Numbered from the stretch's first letter, positions 16,250 to 26,449 are shown. The stretch: 64,000 nucleotides of DNA from Pseudomonas sp. GV071 (GCF_003050835.1 NZ_QAOJ01000007.1:274840-338839), one strand, 5' to 3'. Numbers and translations: made by a program. Notes: generated by a model not told the origin, from the letters alone.

Positions 16250-17536
16250 GTGATCAAACCGCTGCGCATTGCCATCGTCGGCGCCGGCCCTGCAGGCCTG
16301 GCGGCCGCCCTTTATCTCAAGCGCAGCGAACACCAGGTGACGGTGTTCGAGCGCTTTGCCGAAGCTTCGCCGGTTGGCTCCGGGCTGATTCTGCAACCCA
16401 CCGGCCTCAGCGTGCTGGAGAACCTTGGCCTGTTCGAGGCCATCGCCCAATTGGGCAGTCGCATCGACCGCTTGTACGGCGCCGATGCGCAGAGCGGGCG
16501 CACTGTTCTCGATGTGCGCTACGCCGCGATCAAGGGCGGCCGTTATGGCATCGCCGTGCACCGCGCCGCACTGTTCCACGTGTTGTTCCAGGCGGCACAA
16601 GCAGAAGGCATCAGGGTGGAGACCGGGTTGGATGTCGACACCCTGGACACCCGTGGCGACCAGGCCTGGCTGGTGGGTAATGGACAAGCGAAGGCCGGGC
16701 CGTTCGACCTGGTGGTGGATGCCAGCGGCTCGCGCTCCAAACTGAAAATGCTGGCCCTGCAACCGAGCGAACCCAAGCCGCTGGTGTATGGCGCCTTCTG
16801 GGCCTCGTTGCAGGCTGACCAGGCCGCCCTGAGCAGCCAAGCCCTGGTGCAGCGTTACCACCGCGCGACCACCATGATCGGCGTGCTGCCCATCGGCAAA
16901 GCCGGGCCGGGCAGCGCCGACATGAGTGCGTTTTTCTGGAGCACCAAACCGGATCAGGTCGAGGCGCTGAAACGCGCCGGTATCAACAGCTGGAAAGACC
17001 ACGTCGCCGGGCTTTGGCCGGACTGCGAAAGTTATCTGCAGCAGATCAACGATTTCGACGACATGACCCTCGCCCGCTACGGTCATCACACCCTGGCCAT
17101 GCCGGTGGGGCGAAGCCTGGCGATCATCGGCGACGCCGCCCACTCCACCAGCCCGCAACTGGGCCAGGGCGCCAACATGGCCCTGCTCGATGCGCGCGCC
17201 TTGATGCATGCGCTGAACACCAGCACCGACCTGGCCAGCGCCCTGCCCCGTTACGCGGCTTCACGACGGCTGCATGTGCGCACCTTTCAGGCGTTGTCGG
17301 GAGCGTTTACGCCGTTCTATCAATCGGACTCGCGGGTGCTGCCGTTCCTGCGGGATCGGGTGATGGCGACGTTGTCGAAAATTCCACCCGCGCCGCAGAT
17401 TCTGGCGGCGATGGTGGCGGGGACGTTAGTCGACCCGTTCGGGCCGATTGGGTTGAAGGAAAGACACTGGGGTGTTTGTTTGCCGGAAGAAGCTGATCAC
17501 CTCCAGCAATCTGGATTCCCGCCTGCGCGGGAATGA
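16250..17536 (+). CDS. FAD-dependent aromatic-ring-type monooxygenase
   Basis: A 428-residue class A flavin monooxygenase starting with GTG 16250, with GGAG seven bases upstream. It shows the FAD-binding IVGAGPAGLAAALYLKRS (residues 8-25), the DG-type segment FDLVVDASGSRS and the GD motif IIGDAAHSTSPQLGQGAN near residues 290-305. Such enzymes hydroxylate small aromatic or heteroaromatic compounds with NAD(P)H and oxygen. Substrate unknown. The last codons and stop lie inside an intergenic repeat (from 17511), so the natural C-terminus may have been replaced by repeat-derived residues. Confidence 0.85.
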   Translation: MIKPLRIAIVGAGPAGLAAALYLKRSEHQVTVFERFAEASPVGSGLILQPTGLSVLENLGLFEAIAQLGSRIDRLYGADAQSGRTVLDVRYAAIKGGRYGIAVHRAALFHVLFQAAQAEGIRVETGLDVDTLDTRGDQAWLVGNGQAKAGPFDLVVDASGSRSKLKMLALQPSEPKPLVYGAFWASLQADQAALSSQALVQRYHRATTMIGVLPIGKAGPGSADMSAFFWSTKPDQVEALKRAGINSWKDHVAGLWPDCESYLQQINDFDDMTLARYGHHTLAMPVGRSLAIIGDAAHSTSPQLGQGANMALLDARALMHALNTSTDLASALPRYAASRRLHVRTFQALSGAFTPFYQSDSRVLPFLRDRVMATLSKIPPAPQILAAMVAGTLVDPFGPIGLKERHWGVCLPEEADHLQQSGFPPARE

Positions 17537-17585
17537 CGGAGGTGCTCAACCTATCGCCGTCATCCCAGCGAAGGCTGGGATCCAG
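17511..17585. repeat. Inverted intergenic repeat (CTGGATTCCCGC / GCGGGAATGAC type)
   Basis: CTGGATTCCCGCCTGCGCGG...AATGAC at 17511 and CGTCATCCCAGCG...GCTGGGATCCAG ending at 17585 form inverted arms. A relative lies at 54525-54621. The left arm overlaps the end of the flavin monooxygenase gene. Confidence 0.8.
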
Positions 17586-17618
17586 AATGGCGGGAAAGAC
17601 ACCGATGTCCGTCTCGCC

Positions 17619-18941
17619 TTAAAACCCAGCAATCTCGCGCAACCGATACCACGACATGCCCAACGCCAGCAGCGGCGTGCGCAGCAATTTGCCGCCGGGG
17701 AATTTCATGTGCGGCACGCTGGCGAACAGGTCAAAACCAGTACTGTCCTGACGGCAGATAGCTTCGGCCAGCAGGCGCCCGGCCAGGTGCGTGGTGTTCA
17801 CGCCATGGCCGGAGTAGGCCTGGGCGAAGTACACGTTGGTTTCCCCGCGCAGACGACCGATCTGCGGCAGGCGGTTGGCGCCGATGCCGATGGTGCCGCC
17901 CCAGGCGAAGTCGATACGGGTTTCGGCCAGTTGCGGGAATACCCGCAGCATTTTCGGCCGCATGTAGGCGGCGATGTCCTGTGGGTCACGACCGGAGTAA
18001 TGGCAGGCACCACCGAACAGCAGACGCCGGTCAGCCGAGAGGCGGAAGTAGTCCAGGCCAACCCGCTGGTCACACAGGGCGCGATTGCCAGGAATCAGTT
18101 GTTCGGCCTGGGCCGGGCTGAGCTGTTCGGTGCCGATGATGTAGCTGCCGGCGGGCAATACCTTGCCACTCAGTTCAGGCACCAGACCAGCCAGGTGGGC
18201 GTTGCCAGCCAGCACCAGGTGATTGGCGCGGACCATACCGGAGGCGGTGTGCACCTTGACCTTGGCACCGTATTCGATGCGCTGCGCGGCGCTGTTTTCG
18301 AAAATCCGCACGCCCAGCTTGTGCGCCACGGCGGCTTCGCCGAGGGCCAGGTTGAGTGGATGCAGGTGGCCGGAGCCGCTGTCGATCATGCCGCCGACAA
18401 ACACCTTGGAGCCGACCACGCGGTCCATCTGCGCAGGCTCGATCAGGGTCAGCTCATGGCCGTAACCCATGGCCTCGAGCGCCTGTTTGTCTTCGATAAA
18501 ACCTTGGTAATGCTGCGGCGTGTTGGCCAGGTCGCAGTAGCCCCAGCGCAGGTCGCAGTCGATGCCGTATTTGGCCACGCGCTCGCGGACGATTTCCACG
18601 GCTTCCAGGCCCAGGCGTTCCAGGGTGGCAACGCCGTCGGTGCCGATCTGCCCGGCGAATTTCGACAAGTCGTGGCCGACGCCACGAATCAGTTGGCCGC
18701 CATTGCGACCGCTGGCCGCCCAGGCAATTTGCCGGGCTTCCAGCAGCACCACCGAGAGGCCGCGTTCGGCCAGTTCGATGGCCGTGTTGAGGCCACTGAA
18801 ACCACCGCCGACGATGCACACATCGCAGTCCTGCGCGCCATTGAGCACGGGGAAGTCGATCTGTTTGTTGCGAGTGGCGTGGTAGTAGGAGGCGGTGTGG
18901 GCAGTGCTAGCTGCGCCAGAGAGAGAAGAATTCAACGACAT
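17619..18941 (-). CDS. Gamma-glutamylpolyamine oxidoreductase (PuuB/PauB-like FAD protein)
   Basis: A 440-residue DAO-family flavoprotein beginning MSLNSSLSG at ATG 18941. Its FAD motif DVCIVGGGFSGLNTAIELAE is at about residues 40-59, with GRNGGQLIRG and the C-terminal YSGHGVNTTHLAG. This pattern is that of gamma-glutamylputrescine oxidoreductase (PuuB) and the Pseudomonas PauB enzymes, which oxidise gamma-glutamylated polyamines to aldehydes. The neighbouring polyamine-binding protein and glutamylpolyamine synthetase genes on the same strand support this role. Confidence 0.88.
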   Translation of the reverse strand: MSLNSSLSGAASTAHTASYYHATRNKQIDFPVLNGAQDCDVCIVGGGFSGLNTAIELAERGLSVVLLEARQIAWAASGRNGGQLIRGVGHDLSKFAGQIGTDGVATLERLGLEAVEIVRERVAKYGIDCDLRWGYCDLANTPQHYQGFIEDKQALEAMGYGHELTLIEPAQMDRVVGSKVFVGGMIDSGSGHLHPLNLALGEAAVAHKLGVRIFENSAAQRIEYGAKVKVHTASGMVRANHLVLAGNAHLAGLVPELSGKVLPAGSYIIGTEQLSPAQAEQLIPGNRALCDQRVGLDYFRLSADRRLLFGGACHYSGRDPQDIAAYMRPKMLRVFPQLAETRIDFAWGGTIGIGANRLPQIGRLRGETNVYFAQAYSGHGVNTTHLAGRLLAEAICRQDSTGFDLFASVPHMKFPGGKLLRTPLLALGMSWYRLREIAGF

Positions 18942-18999
18942 ACAAAGGCCTTTAGCCTGGAGGTTTGCACGCCCCAAGCGGCTGATTGTGTTTCCAGGA

Positions 19000-19057
19000 A
19001 TCGAGGCTGAAGCCTCGATGTTGATCGCGTAGGAGCGGCCGGTCCGGCCGCTCCTAC
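19000..19057. repeat. Two hairpins, the second REP-like
   Basis: ATCGAGGCTGAAGCCTCGAT (19000-19019), then GTAGGAGCGGCC-ggtcc-GGCCGCTCCTAC around 19029-19057. The second is a nearly perfect palindrome made from REP ends. Placed between spuD-like and puuB-like genes, it could weaken read-through. Confidence 0.8.
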
Positions 19058-19066
19058 AAGGGCCAG

Positions 19067-20185
<1,119 letters not shown>

Positions 20186-21544
20186 TTACACGCTCAGCAG
20201 CAGGAACTCGCGCTCCCAGGAGCTGATGACGCGCTTGTAGTTTTCATGCTCGGCACGCTTCACAGCCACATACGCAGATGGGAAACGCTGGCCTAGGTAT
20301 TCCTGGACCATGGTCGACTGCTCCATGCATTCCAGCGCCTGTTCCAGGGTCAGCGGCAGGCGCAGGTTACGGCGCTCGTAACCACGGCCAACCACCGGTT
20401 CGCTTGGGCTCAGGCCTTCGACCATGCCGACGTAACCGCACAGCAAGCTGGCCGCCAGGGCCAGGTACGGGTTGGCATCGGCGCCCGGCAGACGGTTTTC
20501 CACGCGCATGTTTTGCGGGTCCGATTCCGGCACGCGCAGGCCGACGGTGCGGTTGTCAGCACCCCACTCTACGTTCACCGGCGCCGAGGTGTCCGGCAGA
20601 AAGCGGCGGAACGAGTTCACGTTGGGTGCGAACAGCGGCAGGGTTTCCGGGATGTACTTCTGCAGGCCGCCGATGTGCGCGAGGAACAGCTCACTCATGC
20701 TGCCGTCTTCGTTGGCGAACACGGTTTTGCCGGTGGTCAGGTCCACCACGCTCTGGTGCAAGTGCATGGCACTGCCCGGCTCGCCGGTCATCGGCTTGGC
20801 CATAAAGGTGGCGGCCACGTTATGACGCAACGCGGCTTCGCGCATGGTGCGTTTGAACACGAAAATCTGGTCGGCCAGTTGCAGGGCGTCACCGTGACGG
20901 AAGTTGATTTCCATCTGCGCCGTGCCTTCCTCGTGAATCAGGGTATCGAGGTCCAGGCCCTGGGCTTCGCACCAGTCGTACATGTCTTCGAACAGTGGAT
21001 CGAATTCGTTGGTGGCTTCGATGGAATACGACTGGCGACCGGTTTCCTGACGACCGGAGCGGCCCACAGGCGGCTTCAACGGATAGTCCGGATCCGGGCT
21101 GCGCTCGGTCAGGTAGAACTCCATTTCCGGGGCCACGATCGGCTTCCAGTTTTTCGCGGTGTACAGCGCCAACACCTTCTTGAGGATGTTGCGCGGCGAC
21201 AGGTCGATGGGGTTGCCCATCTTGTCGTAGGTGTCGTGGATCACCTGGGCAGTTGGCTCCAGTGCCCATGGCACCAGGAACACTGCGTTTTCATCGGGGC
21301 GGCAGTGCATGTCGATGTCGGCAGGATCGAGCAGGTCGTAGTACACGTCGTCGTCGACAAAGTCGCCGGTCACCGTTTGCAGCAGCACACTCTCGGGCAG
21401 GCGCATGCCCTGCTCGGCGAGAAACTTGTTGGTGGGCGAGATCTTGCCGCGGGCGATGCCGGAGAGGTCGGAGACCAGGCATTCGACTTCGGTGACTTTG
21501 TTGTTATTCAGCCAAGTTTTCAGCTGTTGCAGATCGCCTTTCAT
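20186..21544 (-). CDS. Gamma-glutamylpolyamine synthetase (PuuA/PauA/SpuB-like, glutamine synthetase fold)
   Basis: A 452-residue glutamine-synthetase family protein. It shows the beta-grasp N-domain (VECLVSDLSGIARGKI), the ATP/metal-binding APEMEFYL, GTAQMEINFRH, and the catalytic signature GSAMHLHQS, then RRFLPDTSAPVNVEWG. The ARGK and D..G features separate it from true GlnA and match the enzymes that ligate glutamate to putrescine or spermidine, the first step of gamma-glutamylation-based polyamine catabolism. It is first in a run of three polyamine genes and diverges from an AraC regulator. Confidence 0.9.
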   Translation of the reverse strand: MKGDLQQLKTWLNNNKVTEVECLVSDLSGIARGKISPTNKFLAEQGMRLPESVLLQTVTGDFVDDDVYYDLLDPADIDMHCRPDENAVFLVPWALEPTAQVIHDTYDKMGNPIDLSPRNILKKVLALYTAKNWKPIVAPEMEFYLTERSPDPDYPLKPPVGRSGRQETGRQSYSIEATNEFDPLFEDMYDWCEAQGLDLDTLIHEEGTAQMEINFRHGDALQLADQIFVFKRTMREAALRHNVAATFMAKPMTGEPGSAMHLHQSVVDLTTGKTVFANEDGSMSELFLAHIGGLQKYIPETLPLFAPNVNSFRRFLPDTSAPVNVEWGADNRTVGLRVPESDPQNMRVENRLPGADANPYLALAASLLCGYVGMVEGLSPSEPVVGRGYERRNLRLPLTLEQALECMEQSTMVQEYLGQRFPSAYVAVKRAEHENYKRVISSWEREFLLLSV

Positions 21545-21881
21545 AAACCCTCAGGGAGTTGTTCTTGAAGGCACCGAGTCTGCACGGCCGGCAATTGGGG
21601 CATCTATCCAGTTTGCGCAAAGCGCCCTGCCACTTTTTGGCGCATGCGACGTTTAGTCGCTAAACCGCCAACCTAAGCTCCGCAAACGGCTAAACAATCG
21701 CGCTCGCGAGCCCGGCCATAATCGGGCGACTTCTTTATTAATGAGAAAACGTAGCGAGCGAAGGATGGGCAAGGCAAAAACAGGCGAGTAAGCGCAGTTG
21801 GCTGTAGCCAATGAGCATTGCGAGTCTGTTTTTAACGCCGCCCAGCCGAGCGCAGTAGTTTTCTGCAGGCTCGGGGGGCGC

Positions 21882-22766
21882 ATGCCGATCAAGGTTCTCC
21901 AGACACTCGATGTGGACCAACAGCGCACAGCCATTGATGGCTGGCAGCAGCACTACGCGCAGATGTCGTCCGGGCGTTTCCACGGCAGCATCGTGCATGC
22001 CCAGTGCAACGGCGTGGAGGCTTACGAAGAGCGGATGAACACCCGCGTCGAGCAGCATTTCCATGCACCCGACAATGCCCTGGTGTTCAGCTTCGACATG
22101 GCCGATGGCGCCCTTTATCTGCTCAACAGCCAGAGCCAGAACACCTGGATCACCCCCGAGAACTACCGCGAAGTGGCCGTGGTGGTCGACCTCAATCTGA
22201 TGGGCCAGGCGCCCTGCGCCGACAGCCTCGACGGCCTGCTGCTGACCCCTTTGAAATCGCAACAGAGCCAAGTATTCAGCTCCTGGCTGAGTTACGTGCT
22301 GAACACACTCTCGGCCACCCCCGGCGCCAGCCTGGATGCCAACCTGTCGCGACAATTGGTCGATGACTGTTTGTTCGTGCTCGACAGCTCCTCGCGTTCA
22401 CTCGACCAGCCGCGGCAACGGCGCCTGGCCGAAGACCGCCGCATCGTCAGCCAGGTGTTCGAACTGGCCAGCGCCTACCCCGAAGACAACTTCAATGTCC
22501 TGCAACTGGCCACGGCGGCCGGGGTGACGGTGCGGCAGTTGCAACATTCGTTTACCCACTTCACTGGCATTACCCCCAGTGCCTGGCTGCGCTTGCGCCG
22601 CTTGAACGCCGCGCACCGTGATTTAGCGCGAGCGGCACCGGAGGAAACGACGGTGGCAGAGGTGGCGATGCGGTGGTCGTTCTGGCATTTGGGGCGATTT
22701 TCCGAGGCATATCGGGGGCTGTTCAATGAACAGCCCAAGTGCACGTTGCAACGGCGCGGGGCCTAA
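21882..22766 (+). CDS. AraC-family regulator next to polyamine genes
   Basis: A 294-residue AraC-type protein. I start it at ATG 21882 after a GGGGGG-type ribosome site, since the longer ATG at 21798 adds an unconserved lead. The N-terminal effector domain resembles AraC_binding_2 (FHGSIVHAQCNGVEAYEER). The C-terminal half has two helix-turn-helix units (VLQLATAAGVTVRQLQHSF and VAEVAMRWSFWHLGRFSEAY). It is divergent from the glutamylpolyamine synthetase gene, so control of polyamine use is likely, as inferred from position. The 337-base gap includes AT-rich stretches but no clear operator. Confidence 0.82.
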   Translation: MPIKVLQTLDVDQQRTAIDGWQQHYAQMSSGRFHGSIVHAQCNGVEAYEERMNTRVEQHFHAPDNALVFSFDMADGALYLLNSQSQNTWITPENYREVAVVVDLNLMGQAPCADSLDGLLLTPLKSQQSQVFSSWLSYVLNTLSATPGASLDANLSRQLVDDCLFVLDSSSRSLDQPRQRRLAEDRRIVSQVFELASAYPEDNFNVLQLATAAGVTVRQLQHSFTHFTGITPSAWLRLRRLNAAHRDLARAAPEETTVAEVAMRWSFWHLGRFSEAYRGLFNEQPKCTLQRRGA

Positions 22767-22812
22767 TGCCCAGCTGCCGCGCGCCGGCAATACCACCTCC
22801 TTCGCATGGTTC

Positions 22813-22839
22813 TAAATAAGCGCCGCCCTCCCCGCAAAA
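22813..22839 (+). promoter_or_regulatory. Candidate sigma-28 promoter for flagellin
   Basis: TAAA (22813-22816), 15 bases, then CCGCAAAA (22832-22839), which fits the TAAA-N15-GCCGATAA layout in the first box and spacer but only half of the second box. It lies 112 bases before the flagellin start. Weak evidence. Confidence 0.3.
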
Positions 22840-22950
22840 AAAGAAATTCACCGCCCCCCTTAATCCAACCAATCGACCTGTCGCCTTACCTTTTCAGCAG
22901 GCGATCACAGCCAGCTTCACTCAAGCCCACTAGCTCGAAGGATTACCATC

Positions 22951-23859
22951 ATGGCTCTGTCGATTCATACCAACTACTCCGCTCTGGTCACTCAAACCAA
23001 CCTGGGCAAAACCAACAGCGCGCTGTCCACCAACCAACAGCGCCTGGGCACTGGCTACCGTGTAAACAGCGCCGCCGACGACGCTGCCGGCCTGCAGATC
23101 GCTACCCGCCTCAGCGCCCAATCCCGCGGCATGGCTGTAGCCACCCGCAACACCAACGACGCTGTCTCGCTGCTGCAAACCTCCGAGGGTGCACTCAGCG
23201 AAATGACCGACATCGTTCAGCGCATGAAAGACCTCGCCACCCAATCGGCGAACGCCACTGCCAGCTCCGATGACCGCGACGCCATGCAGGCCGAGTACGA
23301 CCAACTGGGTCAGGAACTGGGCAACGTGATCAAGAACACCAAGTACGCCGGTGAAGGCCTGTTCTCTGACGGCGGCGCTTCGGCGGTAACCGACGGTTCG
23401 GCCGGTAAGTTCTCTGCTGCCCTGGACTTCCAGATCGGCGCCAGCGCTGATGAAAAACTGACCCTGGACGTGAGCACACCGCTGACCGACCTGACCACTG
23501 CCCTGGACACCCTGTCGGCTCAATACGCCACCCCGGACAGCACCACTCCCGGTACTGAAATCGCTGGCGCTGACGGCACCGCTGCCAACGGCATGATCAC
23601 CACCCTGAGCGACGCGCTGGACAGCATCGGCTCCCTGCGTGCTCAGTTCGGTGCCAACATCAACCGTCTGAACCACACCGCCAACAACCTGGCCAACATG
23701 AAAGACAACACCGACGTAGCACGCGGCACCATCATGGACGCTGACTTCGCTTCCGAATCGGCCACCATGACCAAGAACAGCATGCTGCTGCAATCGGGCA
23801 TCTCGATGCTCAAGCAAGCCGGTCAGATGCCAGGCATGGTTATGTCCCTGCTGGGCTAA
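22951..23859 (+). CDS. lafA: Flagellin of the secondary (lateral-type) flagellum
   Basis: A 302-residue flagellin with the conserved D0/D1 ends: N-terminal SIHTNYSALVTQTNLGKTNS and LGTGYRVNSAADDAAGLQIA, and C-terminal ARGTIMDADFASESATMTKN with a hydrophobic tail ending SLLG. The variable central part is short (about residues 130-210), which makes it a compact flagellin. Being next to a ToxR-like regulator and the Flag-2 gene set, it corresponds to LafA rather than the primary FliC. It is a single-gene transcription unit with its own terminator. The filament subunit is exported by the FlhA/FlhB gate in this same locus and probably escorted by FliS (lafC). Confidence 0.93.
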   Translation: MALSIHTNYSALVTQTNLGKTNSALSTNQQRLGTGYRVNSAADDAAGLQIATRLSAQSRGMAVATRNTNDAVSLLQTSEGALSEMTDIVQRMKDLATQSANATASSDDRDAMQAEYDQLGQELGNVIKNTKYAGEGLFSDGGASAVTDGSAGKFSAALDFQIGASADEKLTLDVSTPLTDLTTALDTLSAQYATPDSTTPGTEIAGADGTAANGMITTLSDALDSIGSLRAQFGANINRLNHTANNLANMKDNTDVARGTIMDADFASESATMTKNSMLLQSGISMLKQAGQMPGMVMSLLG

Positions 23860-23884
23860 GACCTACGCACTACCCCGCGGTAAC

Positions 23885-23913
23885 AACGCCCCGACTCGTT
23901 CGGGGCGTTGTCG
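23885..23913 (+). terminator. Rho-independent terminator of lafA
   Basis: AACGCCCCGA-CTCGT-TCGGGGCGTT followed by GTCGTT; a 10-base perfect stem, 26 bases after the stop. Confidence 0.88.
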
Positions 23914-24108
23914 TTGGTGCAACTTTTCCGGCTGTCGGGCACTGCGCAAAACAGCGGATTTGGCCTATATAACTAGCCAGCTTGTAAGAAATTTCCGACA
24001 CAGTCCTTGATGCAACCTTTTTTTGACGCCAAAATGCCGACCGCTTTGTATTTTTTTGTAGCTGCTTAAGCAAATGCTCACAAAGCACCGGGGTCCTTGC
24101 AGGCACAT

Positions 24109-24945
24109 ATGACGATGAGTGAAACCATGCCGCGCACCGGGACCCAAGAGGTCCAGCCTGCGTTGGTAATCCGCACCGGGCGTTCGGATGAATGCCAGGC
24201 GCACTTTCACCCTGACCGCTATCAACTGGTTCTCTGCCGGGATGGCGTCGAGGAGAAAGTCGACCTGGGCTTTTCCGGCAGCCGTCTGCTGGAACGCTTG
24301 CTGCGCGTGCCCGGTGAAGTGGTGGCGCGTGATGAACTGCTGGCCTTTGCCTGGAGCGACCGGATTGTCGGTCAGGGCAGCCTGAACCAGCAGATCTACG
24401 CCCTGCGCCAAGTGCTCGGGGACGAGAAAAAGCGCGAAATCATCCAGACCCTGCCCCGCCGCGGCTACATGCTCAGCCCGAAATTCCTGGTCAATTTCGA
24501 CAATGTTGCCGATGTACCCGCGCCGAGTTTTTTCGAACAACTGCAGCTGCCGCGGCGCGCCAACCGCACCGCCAATCAGCAACGCCTGGCCACCCTGATG
24601 GTGGCGACGGCGGTCGTGGCGTTGCTCAGCCTGATCGTGTTCACCTATATCTACTACGCGCTGTTCCAGTCCCAGGTACTGGTGGCTGAGCGCGATATCG
24701 GCAACAAACATTTCGTTTACGCCGCCACCGCGCCCCAGGCCCTGGCGCAGTTGCAGAGCGACACGGCCGCACTGTCCGTGCGGGTAGCCGGGTTGGCGGA
24801 GCAACCGGTGCAGTTTCGCCTCGGCGCCAACGCCGGGTTCTTTGAAATGCTCTGCGTGCAGCGCGATACCACGCGCTGGATGATGATCAACCGGGCGCAG
24901 ATCGCCAAGGTCGCCGACGAGCAACTGCGGAGCTGCCTGCAATGA
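24109..24945 (+). CDS. ToxR-like membrane-anchored transcriptional regulator (LafZ-like)
   Basis: A 278-residue protein. A cytoplasmic winged-helix DNA-binding domain of the OmpR/ToxR class (about residues 25-128; VVARDELLAFAW, GSLNQQIYALRQVLGD, IQTLPRRGYML) is followed by one membrane helix at about 162-186 and a periplasmic domain with two cysteines (MLCVQRD and the C-terminal LRSCLQ). E. coli Flag-2 loci carry a transmembrane regulator, LafZ, next to lafA, and this gene holds that place. ATG 24109 is taken as the start; a TTG at 24097 and ATG at 24115 are possible. It overlaps the next gene by four bases. Confidence 0.8.
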   Translation: MTMSETMPRTGTQEVQPALVIRTGRSDECQAHFHPDRYQLVLCRDGVEEKVDLGFSGSRLLERLLRVPGEVVARDELLAFAWSDRIVGQGSLNQQIYALRQVLGDEKKREIIQTLPRRGYMLSPKFLVNFDNVADVPAPSFFEQLQLPRRANRTANQQRLATLMVATAVVALLSLIVFTYIYYALFQSQVLVAERDIGNKHFVYAATAPQALAQLQSDTAALSVRVAGLAEQPVQFRLGANAGFFEMLCVQRDTTRWMMINRAQIAKVADEQLRSCLQ

Positions 24946-25394
24946 GTCGAGTGCAAAGGTGCCGCTGGTTTATCGGCGGCGCGCTGCTGGTGGTGGGCGC
25001 TTTGCTCGGCTTGCTACTGGTGTGCGTGAACTTCAAGTCCAGCAATGAATTTAATGGTCGCTACAGCTCCAGCGGTGCGGTGATTCTGCGCGATGGCCAC
25101 AGCATCGAAGTCAGCCACACCCTGCTGGTCAAGGACGGTCGTTTCTACGCCATGACCCGCCAGGGCCAGAGCATCATGGAGACGTCCGGCATCGTCGAAT
25201 CAGCCTTTCTCAACCGCATGCGCTTGCGGGTGGAGAAAGGCAAAGCCACCGACCTGGATGCCTCCAGCAACATCGATAACGACCTGCTGTTCAACCTGAT
25301 GTATGGCGGTGAAGTGGATTCGGTGATTAATTTGCGGCCGATCGGCAAATGCTATTTCGCGGTGGAGACGCGCCAGCTGTATTGCGCGGATTAG
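24942..25394 (+). CDS. Small membrane-anchored partner of the ToxR-like regulator
   Basis: A 150-residue protein with one N-terminal membrane helix (about residues 9-31) and a periplasmic domain of about 115 residues with two C-terminal cysteines (GKCYFAVE, LYCAD). It overlaps the upstream regulator gene by four bases (ATGA). That layout is like ToxR/ToxS or TcpP/TcpH, where the small periplasmic partner stabilises the regulator. No sequence family recognised; the partner role is inferred from gene order and topology. Confidence 0.65.
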   Translation: MSRVQRCRWFIGGALLVVGALLGLLLVCVNFKSSNEFNGRYSSSGAVILRDGHSIEVSHTLLVKDGRFYAMTRQGQSIMETSGIVESAFLNRMRLRVEKGKATDLDASSNIDNDLLFNLMYGGEVDSVINLRPIGKCYFAVETRQLYCAD

Positions 25395-25406
25395 ATCAGG
25401 AACATC

Positions 25407-25490
25407 GCGGCTGAAGCCGCTCCTACAAGGACGCACAATCCGTAGGAGCGGCCGGTCCGGCGCTCCGGTCAGCCGCGAACCCTGCAAACC
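25407..25490. repeat. REP cluster
   Basis: ATCGCGGCTGAAGCCGCTCC at 25407-25426 and a rearranged GTAGGAGCGGCCGGTCCGGC...CAGCCGCGA copy at 25442-25479. It lies between convergent genes and probably acts as a transcript end. Confidence 0.8.
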
Positions 25491-25495
25491 GCGAC

Positions 25496-26449
25496 CTACA
25501 ACTTCTCCACCGGCTGCCCACCTTCAAACTCGGCGCCCTGCTGGGAAAACTTCACCCGCGCATAACTCTCGCCGAACAACTGCCGATACAGACTCTCCGC
25601 GCTGTCGGTGAGCAACAGCACTTCAATGCGCCGATTGGCGCCATCCTTCGGGTCGTCCGCGCGCAGCGGCATCACATCCGCCTGCGCTGCCACCTGCAGC
25701 ACATTGGCGGCCGGCATGCCCGCTTCCACCAGCACATTGCGTGCACGCAGGGCGCGGTCGCCGGAGAGGTTCCAGTTGTCGTAGCCCTGGCGCTGGCGGT
25801 ACTGCACGGCGTCGGTGTGACCGCTGAGAATCAGCTTGTTGTCGACCTTGGCCAAGACCCCGGAAAGTGCAACCAACAGCCCTTTGAAATGCGGGTTGAG
25901 GGTGGCGCTGCCACGCTCGAACATAAAGCGGTTCTGGTCGTCCTTGATCAGAATGCGCAGGCCCTGGGGCACCACGTTGACTTCGATATTCGCCAGCGCG
26001 TCGACCTTGCCGGACACCTGGCGAATCAGCGCTGCCAGCTCCTGCAAGTCGGCGGTGGACTGGTAGTGCTTCGGCGTGTTGCCGTCGGCCTCCCCCTCAT
26101 GCTGCGCCTCAGTCTTGCTGCCGCTGGCCTGACCGCTGCCCTGCGCCAACACTTCCGGCTTGGCCGGCATCGGCATGCCGTCCAGCTCGATCGGGGTTTT
26201 GCTGGTGCCGTCGAACACCCCGGCGCCGCCATCCACCAGCGGGTTGGCCGCCAGGTCACCGGCGGCCGGGTTCTCCAGATGGCTCTGCGGCTGGACGATC
26301 CACAGCACCATAAACAGCGCCATCATGGCCATGGTGAAGTCGGCAAATGCCACCTTCCATGCACCGCCATGGGCCTCGTCATGACCTTTGCGGCTGCGCC
26401 GCTTGATGATGATTTCGCGGTCTTTGTTACCACCTGCACGCTTGTTCAT
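25496..26449 (-). CDS. motB: Flagellar stator protein MotB (LafU)
   Basis: A 317-residue stator B subunit starting at ATG 26449, four bases inside the end of motA; the longer frame upstream is a shadow of motA. The single membrane helix FADFTMAMMALFMVLWIV includes Asp37, the proton-carrying residue. A C-terminal OmpA-like peptidoglycan-binding domain (about residues 190-290) has LILSGHTDAVQYR and LSGDRALRARNVL. It anchors the stator to the cell wall and works with MotA to drive the secondary flagellum. The long linker (about 60-150) is rich in Ala, Gly and Pro. Last gene of the lafB-to-U operon. Confidence 0.93.
   Translation of the reverse strand: MNKRAGGNKDREIIIKRRSRKGHDEAHGGAWKVAFADFTMAMMALFMVLWIVQPQSHLENPAAGDLAANPLVDGGAGVFDGTSKTPIELDGMPMPAKPEVLAQGSGQASGSKTEAQHEGEADGNTPKHYQSTADLQELAALIRQVSGKVDALANIEVNVVPQGLRILIKDDQNRFMFERGSATLNPHFKGLLVALSGVLAKVDNKLILSGHTDAVQYRQRQGYDNWNLSGDRALRARNVLVEAGMPAANVLQVAAQADVMPLRADDPKDGANRRIEVLLLTDSAESLYRQLFGESYARVKFSQQGAEFEGGQPVEKL

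Noticed and set aside
15788..17209. 473-codon minus-strand frame over the Gly/Thr-rich and monooxygenase genes
   Set aside because: Antisense shadow of two genes with signal peptide and FAD motifs respectively.
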